From contig DAOVJK010000137.1 of assembly GCA_030673265.1 (NCBI GenBank), forward strand, positions 1 through 7,691: DNA of 7,691 nt, written 5' to 3'. Numbering within the stretch: position 1 is the first letter of the stretch; each line of letters begins with the position of its first letter. The notes beneath the pieces were generated by a model, which saw only the letters and a list, made by a program, of their open reading frames with translations, was not told where the DNA came from and searched no databases. Of this stretch, positions 1 through 5,779 are shown piece after piece. Position numbers and translations under genes: made by a program. Source of the DNA: Pseudomonadota bacterium (GTDB lineage: Bacteria > Desulfobacterota > Desulfobulbia > Desulfobulbales > JAGXFP01).

Positions 1-91
1 ACTAAGTCATCAGCAGGGCTTTAAATAGATTCAGCTTGAACCCAACCATCCCGTAAAAACGAAACTGGGATAGCTAACGGCAGCTTGAGGA
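1..91. other. Downstream flank of rplS, no gene seen
   Basis: All three minus-strand frames carry stop codons within these bases, so any following gene (often rnhB in related genomes) starts beyond the window. A weak dyad, CTATCCC with GGGATGG around a 14-base loop (73-46 on the minus strand), has no U-rich tail and is not called a terminator. The octamer TCAAGCTG occurs twice (minus 88-81 and 39-32), which may be chance. Confidence 0.4.
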
Positions 92-439
92 TCAGCGAAG
101 ACCACGCTCCTTAATCCTGGCCGCTTTACCACGCAGATCGCGAAGATAATAAAGACGGGATCGACGAACCTTGCCACGACTTTCCACCACAATCTTCTCG
201 AGGCGGGGATTATGCAAGGCAAAGGTCTTTTCAACCCCAACGCCATGGGACATCTTACGAACCGTGAAACTGGCGTTCATGGTCCCTTTCTTGCGCTTAA
301 GAACCGCACCCTTGAGAATCTGGACCCTTTCCTTGGTACCCTCAATAATCCTAATATACACGCTAACCGTGTCACCCGGGCGAAAGTCAGGGATATCATA
401 CCGCATGTTCTCTTTTTCTATCTGTGCTATTACACTCAT
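92..439 (-). CDS. rplS: 50S ribosomal protein L19 (bL19)
   Basis: Large-subunit ribosomal protein at the 30S-50S interface. The 115 residues equal the common bacterial length. Signature blocks: FRPGDTVSVYIRIIEGTKERVQ (about 19-40), SFTVRKMSHGVGVEKTFALHNP (about 57-78), and the C-terminal RRSRLYYLRDLRGKAARIKER. The ATG at 437-439 has GGAG eight bases upstream. It ends this trmD-SPOUT methyltransferase-rplS run, as in most bacteria. Unlike the other genes of the cluster it is set off by 131 bp of AT-rich leader with a hairpin beside the ribosome binding site, which may allow separate control. Confidence 0.98.
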   Translation of the reverse strand: MSVIAQIEKENMRYDIPDFRPGDTVSVYIRIIEGTKERVQILKGAVLKRKKGTMNASFTVRKMSHGVGVEKTFALHNPRLEKIVVESRGKVRRSRLYYLRDLRGKAARIKERGLR

Positions 440-570
440 TATTCTATCTCCGTAAATATAGTTCCGTAAAACGGAAGCGGCTAACGTAACTTATGGAACA
501 AAAAATTTCCACTACTGATTTACAATTAATTACTTTTTTTTATTATTGGCTATTTTACCGATAACTTTTA
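440..570 (-). promoter_or_regulatory. AT-rich leader of rplS with SD-adjacent hairpin
   Basis: This 131-bp spacer is far more AT-rich than the genes around it. Reading toward rplS, a perfect hairpin TTCCGT-TTT-ACGGAA occupies 476-462. Eight bases, TTTACGGA, then recur at 456-449 and overlap the rplS Shine-Dalgarno GGAG (451-448). The 5' arm TTCCGT could therefore pair either with the first ACGGAA or with the SD copy ACGGAG. A second small dyad TGGAA/TTCCA (511-494) lies upstream. I see no convincing sigma70 promoter and no intrinsic terminator for the preceding gene. Regulation of rplS through this leader is a hypothesis. Confidence 0.45.
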
Positions 571-1125
571 CTAATGATCACCAAGCAAACGATCCAAAAC
601 AATGGCTGCTGCCGATCGAACCGACAGATGATTATAGTCGCCCCCCCCCTTAAGCGGCGGCAAAAGGCCATCAACTTCAGCCATTAGCTCCGGGGCCATC
701 CCCCAACCGGTCCCGAACAGAATCAAGAACGGTTCCCCGGCAAAGATCCTGGCCCGGATATCACCATATTCAACCGCACGATCCGAGTTAGCAGCACTGG
801 TTGCCAGAACAGTTGGCCGCTGCTGCCACTTGGCTGTTACTTCTTTGTAAAGTCCTGCCACATCATCGCAGAGGCGAACTATGCTTAGAGCTTCTTTACG
901 GTCCTTATTATAGCCAGCCCCATACCCGGTCTGCCAATGATCAAGAATATCCCTGACCAACTGCTGTTGATCAGCAAACGGAGTCACCAGATAATATCTA
1001 TCGATGCCGAAGGTTCGACCGGCTCTGGCAATATCGTGCAAATCAAGATTAGTAACCGCTGAACCGATGATCTCACGATTGCGGTTACAAACCGGATAAT
1101 GGATCAGAGCCAGATCAACCCGCAA
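571..1125 (-). CDS. SPOUT-class SAM-dependent RNA methyltransferase of unknown substrate (Pfam Methyltrn_RNA_4-like)
   Basis: Predicted RNA methyltransferase of the small family (about 185 residues) found next to trmD in Desulfobacterota, Aquificota and Thermotogota. To my knowledge the RNA target has not been established. N-terminal block: LALIHYPVCNRNREIIGSAV, then TNLDLHDIARAGRTFGIDRYYLVTP. The C-terminal half carries the knot and SAM-binding features: ILFGTGWGMAPEL (135-147) and GDYNHLSVRSAAAIVLDRLLG (162-182). The start is uncertain. The TTG at 1125 gives the 184-residue product but has no good ribosome binding site. Further upstream, before an in-frame TAA, the only other candidate is an ATT at 1147-1149, five bases after AAGGGG, which would add eight residues. 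The gene follows trmD by at most 48 bp and is surely cotranscribed. A run of nine G (plus 641-649, read as C) encodes the Gly160-162 region. Confidence 0.88.
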   Translation of the reverse strand: MRVDLALIHYPVCNRNREIIGSAVTNLDLHDIARAGRTFGIDRYYLVTPFADQQQLVRDILDHWQTGYGAGYNKDRKEALSIVRLCDDVAGLYKEVTAKWQQRPTVLATSAANSDRAVEYGDIRARIFAGEPFLILFGTGWGMAPELMAEVDGLLPPLKGGGDYNHLSVRSAAAIVLDRLLGDH

Positions 1126-1173
1126 CTGCTGTGCTGTCTCGTCTTTAATGACAACCCCTTTTTAAGTGCCGAC

Positions 1174-1947
1174 TTAAGTTAAAGAAACATCTTTACTGGT
1201 GAGAACCAGTTCAATCTCACCCCAAAGCCCAGCCTTGCGCAAAATCTTTTCCTCAGCAGTAGAGAAATCCACCTCGGCCAAGAGTTCCGGTCGCTTGGCC
1301 AACGTCTGTCTGACCGCAGCCACCAACCGCCATTCTCTGACCAGGGCATGGTCACCGGACAGCAACTCCCCTGGGACATCCAAGCCCTGAAACTGCCGAG
1401 GCCTGGTATATTGAGGATGCTTGAGCATCCCCCGACTGAAAGTATCCTGGTCCACAGAATCAGCGCAGCCCAGAACACCGGGTTGCAATCTGGTTATGGC
1501 ATCAATCATGACCATGGCAGCCAGTTCGCCGCCGGTCAGGATATAGTCACCAATAGAGATCTCTTCATCGACATAAAGATCAACTACCCGCTCATCAACG
1601 CCTTCGTAACGACCGCAGAGCAGGATCAGATGATCGAGTTGGGCTAACTCCTCCGCTTTTTTCTGGGTAAAGGCGCTCCCCTGAGGGCTCAGAAAAACAA
1701 CCCGGCCCGGTCCGGCCTCATCCCTGACCTTGGCAAGCGCTGCCGAGATCGGTTCGGGCTTCATGACCATACCCTCACCGCCCCCGAAAGGCCGGTCGTC
1801 GGTCATGGCATGCTTATCAGTGGCAAAATCTCTGATATTATGGATCGCCACTTGAATTTTATCGTCCTGGCGGGCCCGGCGGATGATCCCTTCCTGCAAA
1901 GGGGACGTGAGAAGATCGGGGAAAATTGTAAGGATATCGAATCGCAT
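1174..1947 (-). CDS. trmD: tRNA (guanine-N1)-methyltransferase
   Basis: SPOUT-fold, SAM-dependent enzyme that makes m1G at position 37 of tRNAs with G36, preventing +1 frameshifts. The product is 257 residues, near the family norm. Seen in order: MRFDILTIFPDLL start; DDRPFGGGEGMVM (50-62); the deep trefoil-knot SAM site with LCGRYEGVDERV (110-121) and EISIGDYILTGGELA (129-143); Arg153 and Asp168 (in QDTFSRGML), matching the family's catalytic arginine and aspartate; then HPQYTRP. The start is set at ATG 1945-1947 by the canonical N-terminus. An upstream in-frame TTG (1974) would add nine residues unlike any TrmD. The ribosome binding site is weak (GGGG 11 bases upstream). Unlike most genomes, where rimM and trmD nearly abut, a 266-bp gap containing a repeat-like element separates them, which could change how trmD is expressed. 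Confidence 0.97.
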   Translation of the reverse strand: MRFDILTIFPDLLTSPLQEGIIRRARQDDKIQVAIHNIRDFATDKHAMTDDRPFGGGEGMVMKPEPISAALAKVRDEAGPGRVVFLSPQGSAFTQKKAEELAQLDHLILLCGRYEGVDERVVDLYVDEEISIGDYILTGGELAAMVMIDAITRLQPGVLGCADSVDQDTFSRGMLKHPQYTRPRQFQGLDVPGELLSGDHALVREWRLVAAVRQTLAKRPELLAEVDFSTAEEKILRKAGLWGEIELVLTSKDVSLT

Positions 1948-1976
1948 GGCGAAGCAGGCCCCGACCCTAATCAATC

Positions 1977-2216
1977 ATTGATGGTCTTAAAAGGGTATCG
2001 AGATGTCTAAGTAGTTAGCGAGCACAGTACGAGACCTTCGAAATTTCGCTCACTTGCCAGTGAGGCCATTCTTCAGTATGCCCGATCGTGCTACATACAT
2101 CACGTCGACAGGAGACAAACAAAGACCTCAAATGCCCTTGGGGAGCGACACAGTAGATCGAATTACTATGCCACTCGGGTGATTTTCGCTGTCTTCGCTT
2201 AGCTGCAATACCATCA
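1977..2216. repeat. MITE-like repeat element filling the rimM-trmD gap
   Basis: This roughly 240-bp stretch has no convincing gene. Both outer ends carry the same nine bases in inverted orientation: ATTGATGGT on the plus strand at 1977-1985 and on the minus strand at 2216-2208. A second, imperfect inverted pair lies further in: plus 2015-2036 (starting TTAGCGAGCACAG) aligns with minus 2202-2181 (starting TAAGCGAAGACAG) with a two-base gap. The right end matches the repeat upstream of fabD at 34 of 40 positions. Inside are a perfect six-pair hairpin and a ten-base palindrome. The longest obvious minus-strand frame, from the ATG at 2100, stops after 16 codons. No target-site duplication is evident. 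A non-autonomous mobile repeat is the best reading; a structured RNA is the alternative. Confidence 0.55.
2039..2064. other. Hairpin plus palindrome inside the rimM-trmD element
   Basis: A perfect palindrome CGAAATTTCG (2039-2048) is followed directly by a perfect hairpin CTCACT-TGCC-AGTGAG (2049-2064). The two abutting dyads are the strongest local secondary structure in the spacer. Without a U-rich tail they do not look like an intrinsic terminator on either strand. Confidence 0.5.
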
Positions 2217-2219
2217 ATC
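2180..2219 (+). repeat. 40-bp dispersed repeat, copy A (rimM end / spacer)
   Basis: Plus-strand bases beginning TGATTTTCG and ending ATCAATC match the minus strand of 5819-5780 at 34 of 40 positions without gaps; the longest identical run is 12 bases (GTCTTCGCTTAG). This copy forms the right end of the larger element at 1977-2216. Its final bases run into the rimM stop codon. Confidence 0.7.
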
Positions 2220-2762
2220 GTTTATTTCGAAAAGGCCAGGCACATCAGCAACCGTCAGAACCCCGGCGGCCGTATCTGTGTTTACCAGGAACTCTTTTCG
2301 CAACGGAATAAGATATTCCCGACCACCGCCAAGCACGACCAGAATATCGTGCCCCCCGGTAGCCAGAATTGCATCAACCCGGCCCAGCTTTCGGCCACTC
2401 TCGGTTACGACCTCTAAACCGACAAGATCATGCCAATAAAAATCCCCGACGGCCAGATCCGGCAAAGTCTTCTTGTCGACCCAGACTTCACTGCCGCTAA
2501 GGGTCTCGGCCATGGTCCGGTCGTCAATGCCATCCAGCTGCAGAACCACGATCTTGGCAAGGGGTCGGCAACGGCTGACGTTATAATCCTGGCGATCATC
2601 CGTCCCAGGTTTAAACAGAGACACTTCCCGGTAACGCAGGAAATCTTCGGGCGGGCCGAAATCAGGCCGAACTTTGACTTCACCCTTAATCCCGTGGGCT
2701 TTGCCAACCCTGCCGACCCGAACCAGAGTGGCGGAATCAAGTGCAGCTTGCCGAGTAGCCAA
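2214..2762 (-). CDS. rimM: Ribosome maturation factor RimM
   Basis: Assembly factor that binds ribosomal protein S19 in the 30S head and aids late 16S processing. The 182 residues match the family. The N-terminal RimM barrel (about 13-97) begins LVRVGRVGKAHGIKGEVKV. The C-terminal PRC-barrel (about 106-179) contains YWHDLVGLEV, ATGGHDILVV and EYLIPLRKEFL. The start is called at a TTG (2760-2762). It is the first usable start after an in-frame TGA, it has AGGTG five bases upstream, and the family's conserved block begins about 13 residues later. The last codons and the TGA (2214-2216) lie inside an inverted end of the repeat element that fills the gap to trmD, so the extreme C-terminus (IND) may have been altered by that insertion. 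The gene sits 28 bp after khpA. Confidence 0.96.
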   Translation of the reverse strand: MATRQAALDSATLVRVGRVGKAHGIKGEVKVRPDFGPPEDFLRYREVSLFKPGTDDRQDYNVSRCRPLAKIVVLQLDGIDDRTMAETLSGSEVWVDKKTLPDLAVGDFYWHDLVGLEVVTESGRKLGRVDAILATGGHDILVVLGGGREYLIPLRKEFLVNTDTAAGVLTVADVPGLFEIND

Positions 2763-2790
2763 CCTTACACCTGCAACCGATCAAGATGAA

Positions 2791-3021
2791 TCAATCGAGG
2801 ATCTCCAGCCTGGCCTTACGGTTATCCTTCCCTGCCGAGGCAGTTAGCAAAGAGCGAATGGCCCGAGCCGTACGCCCCTGCTTGCCGATAACCTTACCCA
2901 GATCTTCCTTGGCTACCCGCAGCTCAAAGACAGTCGTGTCATCACGCTCCACCTCATTCACCTGGACAGCATCACCGTCATCAACCAGGGCTGTGGCAAT
3001 AAAATTTACCAGATCCTTCAT
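2791..3021 (-). CDS. khpA: KH-domain RNA-binding protein KhpA (YlqC family)
   Basis: Small single-KH-domain RNA-binding protein of 76 residues, the typical length. The KH signature is VIGKQGRTARAIR, with the GxxG loop G46-K-Q-G49. It is preceded by FELRVAKEDLGK and ends KARLEILD. In Gram-positive bacteria KhpA pairs with KhpB (Jag/EloR) and affects cell elongation and RNA regulation. In this phylum its role is inferred only from family and context. The gene is embedded between rpsP (6-bp gap) and rimM (28-bp gap), its usual position in many phyla. No strong ribosome binding site precedes the ATG (3019-3021), and the short gap suggests coupling to rpsP translation. The family is secure; the physiological role here is not. 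Confidence 0.93.
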   Translation of the reverse strand: MKDLVNFIATALVDDGDAVQVNEVERDDTTVFELRVAKEDLGKVIGKQGRTARAIRSLLTASAGKDNRKARLEILD

Positions 3022-3027
3022 GGCAAA

Positions 3028-3279
3028 TTACTCTGCCGCCGGAGCGGGATTTTTGACCATAAGGCTCCTGACCGTATCGGTCGGGATGGCGCCCTTATCA
3101 AGCCATTTCTGCAGCTGTTCATGCTTGATATTGATTTCAGCCGGATCCTTCAGAGGATCGTAGGTACCGACAATCTCCAGAAACTTACCATCTCTGGGCG
3201 CCTGTGAACTGGCGACAACAATACGATAAAACGGTTTTTTCTTCCTGCCTAACCTGGCCAAACGTACTTTAACAGCCAT
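3028..3279 (-). CDS. rpsP: 30S ribosomal protein S16 (bS16)
   Basis: Small-subunit ribosomal protein needed for assembly of the 16S 5' and central domains. The product is 83 residues, within the normal range. It opens with MAVKVRLARLGRKKKPFYRI, followed by VASSQAPRDGKFLEIVGTYDP, which are the hallmark bS16 blocks. The chosen ATG (3277-3279) is supported by the canonical MAVKVRL start and a strong GAGGAG six bases upstream. A longer reading of the frame back into ffh (to 3372) is not real: its extra 31 residues are only ffh sequence in another frame. The gene follows ffh by 19 bp and precedes khpA by 6 bp, so these are cotranscribed. Confidence 0.98.
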   Translation of the reverse strand: MAVKVRLARLGRKKKPFYRIVVASSQAPRDGKFLEIVGTYDPLKDPAEINIKHEQLQKWLDKGAIPTDTVRSLMVKNPAPAAE

Positions 3280-3298
3280 TACTTTCTCCTCACTATGA

Positions 3299-4669
3299 TT
3301 ATCTAAACAACCCTTTGGGTCTTTTTCTCTTTCTCTTGCCGACAGCACCACCGCCGCCGCCACCGAAAACACCCTTACCTTTCATCTTCTTCATCATCTT
3401 GAGCATTTCAGAATAGCTCTTAATGACCTTATTTACATCCTGAACCGTGGTACCACTACCCCTGGCAATCCTCTGCCGACGGCTGGAATTAATAATTTCA
3501 TAACGTTGCCGCTCCTGGGCGGTCATCGAACCGATAATCGCCTCAATCCGACCCAACTCACCTTCGTCTGGTTTAGGCAGATTACCCATCTGCTTCAATT
3601 TATTCATGCCTGGGACCATGCCCATCAGCTGCTCGAGATTACCCATCTTTTTGATTTGCTGAATCTGGCCCCGGAAATCCTCAAGGGTAAAAGCATTACG
3701 CCTGATCTTTTTGGCGAGCTGCTCGGCCTGCTTCTTATCAACAACCGCCTCAGCCTTCTCGATCAGGGTGAGGACATCGCCCATACCGAGAATCCGGGAT
3801 GCCAGCCGATCTGGATGAAAAACTTCCAGAGCATCAAGACCTTCCCCGACACCAATAAATTTAATGGGACGATCAGTAACTTTCTTGATGGATAAAGCGC
3901 CGCCGCCACGGGCGTCACCGTCCATCTTGGTGAGGACAACCCCGGAAATGGCGAGATCGTCATTAAATTTGGCAGCTACAGTGACCGCATCCTGGCCGGT
4001 CATGGCATCAGCCACAAAAAGGATCTCGGCCGGTCTTACCTCGGTCTTAATCCGGCCAAGCTCACCCATGAGCTCTTCATCAACATGCAGACGCCCGGCC
4101 GTATCAATAATCAGGGTATCACAATTCTTTACTTTCGCCGTTTCGACCGCCGCCCGGCAGATAGCCACCGGATCAAGGCTGGCCTCGGACGGATGGACCG
4201 GCAGCGATAAACTTTTTGCCAGCACCGTCAACTGTTCGATTGCAGCCGGTCGATACACATCGGCAGGCACCAGATAGGGACGCCGCCCCTGCTTCTGAAG
4301 CATCTTGGCCAACTTGCCGGAAGTGGTGGTCTTACCAGAACCCTGGAGACCAACCAGCATGATAACGACCGGCTGCGGCCCCTTAAGATTCAGGCCTTCG
4401 GTAGCCCCACCCAGCAGTTCAGTCAGATGCTCCCGAACAATCTTGATGACCTGCTGCCCGGGAGCAAGACTGGTCAGAACATCATGACCTACCGCTTTCT
4501 CCGAGACTGAGGCTATAAAATCTTTAACGACCTTGAAGTTAACATCGGCCTCAAGCAAGGCCAGACGAACCTCATCCATAGCCTCCTTAATGTTGCTGTC
4601 GGTCAGTTTGCCATGACCACGCAGCGTTTTTAAGGTGGAATGGAGACGATCTGATAAATTATCGAACAT
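3299..4669 (-). CDS. ffh: Signal recognition particle protein (SRP54 homologue, GTPase)
   Basis: Protein subunit of the bacterial signal recognition particle. It binds 4.5S RNA and hydrophobic signal sequences on nascent chains and docks with FtsY at the membrane. The 456 residues are typical. Domains: N domain (about 1-95, starting MFDNLSDRL as in most Ffh proteins); G domain with P-loop GLQGSGKT (107-114), DVYRPAA (137-143), DTAGRLH (189-195) and TKMDGDARGGG (247-257); and a methionine-rich M domain (about 325-430) including MGNLEQLMGMVPGMNKLKQMGNL and SSRRQRIARGSG, the RNA-binding block. The tail has a run of six glycines (436-441) and then a lysine/arginine-rich end, a common low-complexity linker. 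The start is fixed by homology, although the bases before ATG 4667-4669 contain no clear Shine-Dalgarno sequence (the nearest GG is 14 bases away). It leads the ffh-rpsP-khpA-rimM cluster and ends 19 bp before rpsP. Confidence 0.98.
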   Translation of the reverse strand: MFDNLSDRLHSTLKTLRGHGKLTDSNIKEAMDEVRLALLEADVNFKVVKDFIASVSEKAVGHDVLTSLAPGQQVIKIVREHLTELLGGATEGLNLKGPQPVVIMLVGLQGSGKTTTSGKLAKMLQKQGRRPYLVPADVYRPAAIEQLTVLAKSLSLPVHPSEASLDPVAICRAAVETAKVKNCDTLIIDTAGRLHVDEELMGELGRIKTEVRPAEILFVADAMTGQDAVTVAAKFNDDLAISGVVLTKMDGDARGGGALSIKKVTDRPIKFIGVGEGLDALEVFHPDRLASRILGMGDVLTLIEKAEAVVDKKQAEQLAKKIRRNAFTLEDFRGQIQQIKKMGNLEQLMGMVPGMNKLKQMGNLPKPDEGELGRIEAIIGSMTAQERQRYEIINSSRRQRIARGSGTTVQDVNKVIKSYSEMLKMMKKMKGKGVFGGGGGGAVGKRKRKRPKGLFR

Positions 4670-4683
4670 TTTTATTAATCAGC

Positions 4684-4727
4684 CAAAAGAAAAGAAGACT
4701 TTGCCCTCACAGGGCTTCAAGCCTTCT
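4684..4727 (-). terminator. Terminator-like (attenuator?) hairpin in the ffh leader
   Basis: In the minus-strand RNA a nine-pair outer stem (AGAAGGCTT, 4727-4719, with AAGTCTTCT, 4701-4693, one G-U pair) encloses a perfect five-pair inner stem GCCCT-GTG-AGGGC (4715-4703). It is followed at once by the U-rich run TTTCTTTT (4692-4685). This is the layout of an intrinsic terminator. It could end fabD transcripts. It also lies downstream of the predicted ffh promoter, so RNA from that promoter must pass through it, and attenuation is therefore possible. The U run is interrupted by one C, so strength is uncertain. Confidence 0.5.
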
Positions 4728-4757
4728 ATTGTTAATTTTTGCACAGGAAAATCGGAA

Positions 4758-4786
4758 AACATACATGGATAAGCGGCTCATGTCAA
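4758..4786 (-). promoter_or_regulatory. Predicted sigma70-type promoter for the ffh operon
   Basis: On the minus strand there is a perfect -35 hexamer TTGACA (4786-4781), a 17-base spacer, and a -10 hexamer TATGTT (4763-4758; four of six consensus positions). Transcription would start near 4751, giving a leader of about 80 bases before ffh. It lies in the longest clean spacer between fabD and ffh, where an independent promoter for the ffh-rpsP-khpA-rimM cluster would be expected. This is a sequence match only. Confidence 0.65.
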
Positions 4787-4822
4787 GCACCATTAACGGC
4801 CCCATTATCATCGGCCGGACGC

Positions 4823-5764
4823 TTATAATTCCCTGCTACAGACCTCCACAGCCTCGGGCGTATCAACTTGAAACAACCGATAATCATAGCCCTTTGGAAT
4901 AATCTTCTTGGTCAGGCCGGAGAGAACATTTTTAGGCCCAACCTCAACAAAGGTCCGCACGCCTTGAGCCAACAAGCCATTCATTATATCAAACCACTTG
5001 ACCGTCGAGGAGATCTGGCGCGACATGATGGAGCGGATAACCGCCGGATCATGCTCTTCAGCAGCTGTTACATTAAAGATAAGCGGCACCTGCGGGCTCT
5101 TGAACTCCACCTCACCCATAACCGCCGAGAAATCTGCAACCGCCCCGGCCACCAGATCGCTATGCCAGGCCCCGCTGACTTTCAGGGGGATCGCCCTACC
5201 ACCCCGCTCGGCAACAAGGGCCGCCGCCGCGTCCAGAGGGGCCGCCTCACCGGAAACCACAATCTGTTTCTCAGAATTGTGGTTGGCCGCCGTAATTACG
5301 CCCTTATCTTTTACCCCGGCAACGATCGCCATAACCTCAGCAATGGTCATCCCGAGAATAGCGTGCATCACCCCGGGGTTGAGATTGGCCTCCCTCTCCA
5401 TCAACCGCCCCCGTTCAGTCACCAGATGCAGGGTGTCTTCCGGACTCAAAACCCCGGCACCGCAAAGGGCTGCATACTCCCCGAGACTATGGCCAACTAC
5501 GAAATCAGGCTTAACCCCAGCATTGCGGAGAGCATTCAAACAGATAAGATTCAAGACCGTTACGGCCGGTTGCAAATGGGCCGTCCGGGTCAACTCCTCC
5601 ATCGGTCCTTCCAGACAGAGTTTCTCCAGAGGATAACCGCTGATCTCGCCTGCCTTGGCCATCAACGACCGGGCCGATTCATCAGTTTCCATAAATTCTT
5701 TACCCATCCCAACAAACTGGGAACCCTGACCGGGAAAAAGAAAGGCTATTGTATTGTCTGACAT
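4823..5764 (-). CDS. fabD: Malonyl-CoA:acyl carrier protein transacylase
   Basis: Cytoplasmic enzyme that moves the malonyl group from CoA to acyl carrier protein, supplying extender units for type II fatty acid synthesis. The 313 residues are the family's normal length. The N-terminal FLFPGQGSQFVGMG supplies the oxyanion-hole glutamine. The nucleophile is Ser93 in GHSLGEY. Arg118 in the following TERGR segment is the expected malonate-carboxylate-binding arginine, and His201 in AWHSDL is the catalytic histidine. NHNSEKQIVVSG is also a family block. The ATG at 5762-5764 has a strong AGGAG seven bases upstream, so the start is firm. It is not next to other fab genes here. It sits 52 bp after lspA and 153 bp before ffh, which has its own likely promoter, so it probably ends the ileS-lspA-fabD transcript. 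Identification is secure; a polyketide-type acyltransferase is unlikely given the stand-alone length. Confidence 0.97.
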   Translation of the reverse strand: MSDNTIAFLFPGQGSQFVGMGKEFMETDESARSLMAKAGEISGYPLEKLCLEGPMEELTRTAHLQPAVTVLNLICLNALRNAGVKPDFVVGHSLGEYAALCGAGVLSPEDTLHLVTERGRLMEREANLNPGVMHAILGMTIAEVMAIVAGVKDKGVITAANHNSEKQIVVSGEAAPLDAAAALVAERGGRAIPLKVSGAWHSDLVAGAVADFSAVMGEVEFKSPQVPLIFNVTAAEEHDPAVIRSIMSRQISSTVKWFDIMNGLLAQGVRTFVEVGPKNVLSGLTKKIIPKGYDYRLFQVDTPEAVEVCSREL

Positions 5765-5779
5765 TTAATTACTCCTGTT

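Noticed and set aside
93..107. Fifteen bases at the rplS stop codon resemble the core of the 40-bp repeat (13 of 15 matching around AGCGAAGAC).
   Set aside because: The bases encode the conserved KERGLR end of L19, and similarity does not extend past the core, so chance is more likely than a third repeat copy.
494..511. Small dyad TGGAA/TTCCA as a terminator for the SPOUT methyltransferase gene.
   Set aside because: It has a five-pair stem and no U-rich run after the stem on the minus strand (the T run is in the loop).
1948..1974. In-frame TTG at 1974 extending TrmD by nine residues.
   Set aside because: TrmD proteins begin at the MRFDILTIFP-type block; the extra residues are not family-like and the ATG at 1947 fits.
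2037..2100. Short minus-strand ORF starting MYVARSGILKNG inside the spacer element.
   Set aside because: It stops after 16 codons with no ribosome binding site evident; at most it is a remnant.
3280..3372. N-terminal extension of the rpsP frame back into ffh.
   Set aside because: The added residues are the ffh 3' end read in another frame. The GAGGAG and canonical MAVKVRL start fix the gene at 3279.
3864..4277. Plus-strand open frame opposite ffh rich in Ser, Ala and Arg.
   Set aside because: This is the composition expected from the reverse of a GC-biased coding strand, with ffh motifs intact on the other strand.
4868..5761. Long plus-strand open frame of 297 codons opposite fabD.
   Set aside because: It is fully antisense to a textbook FabD with intact catalytic residues, has low-complexity composition and no recognisable domain, so it is a shadow frame.
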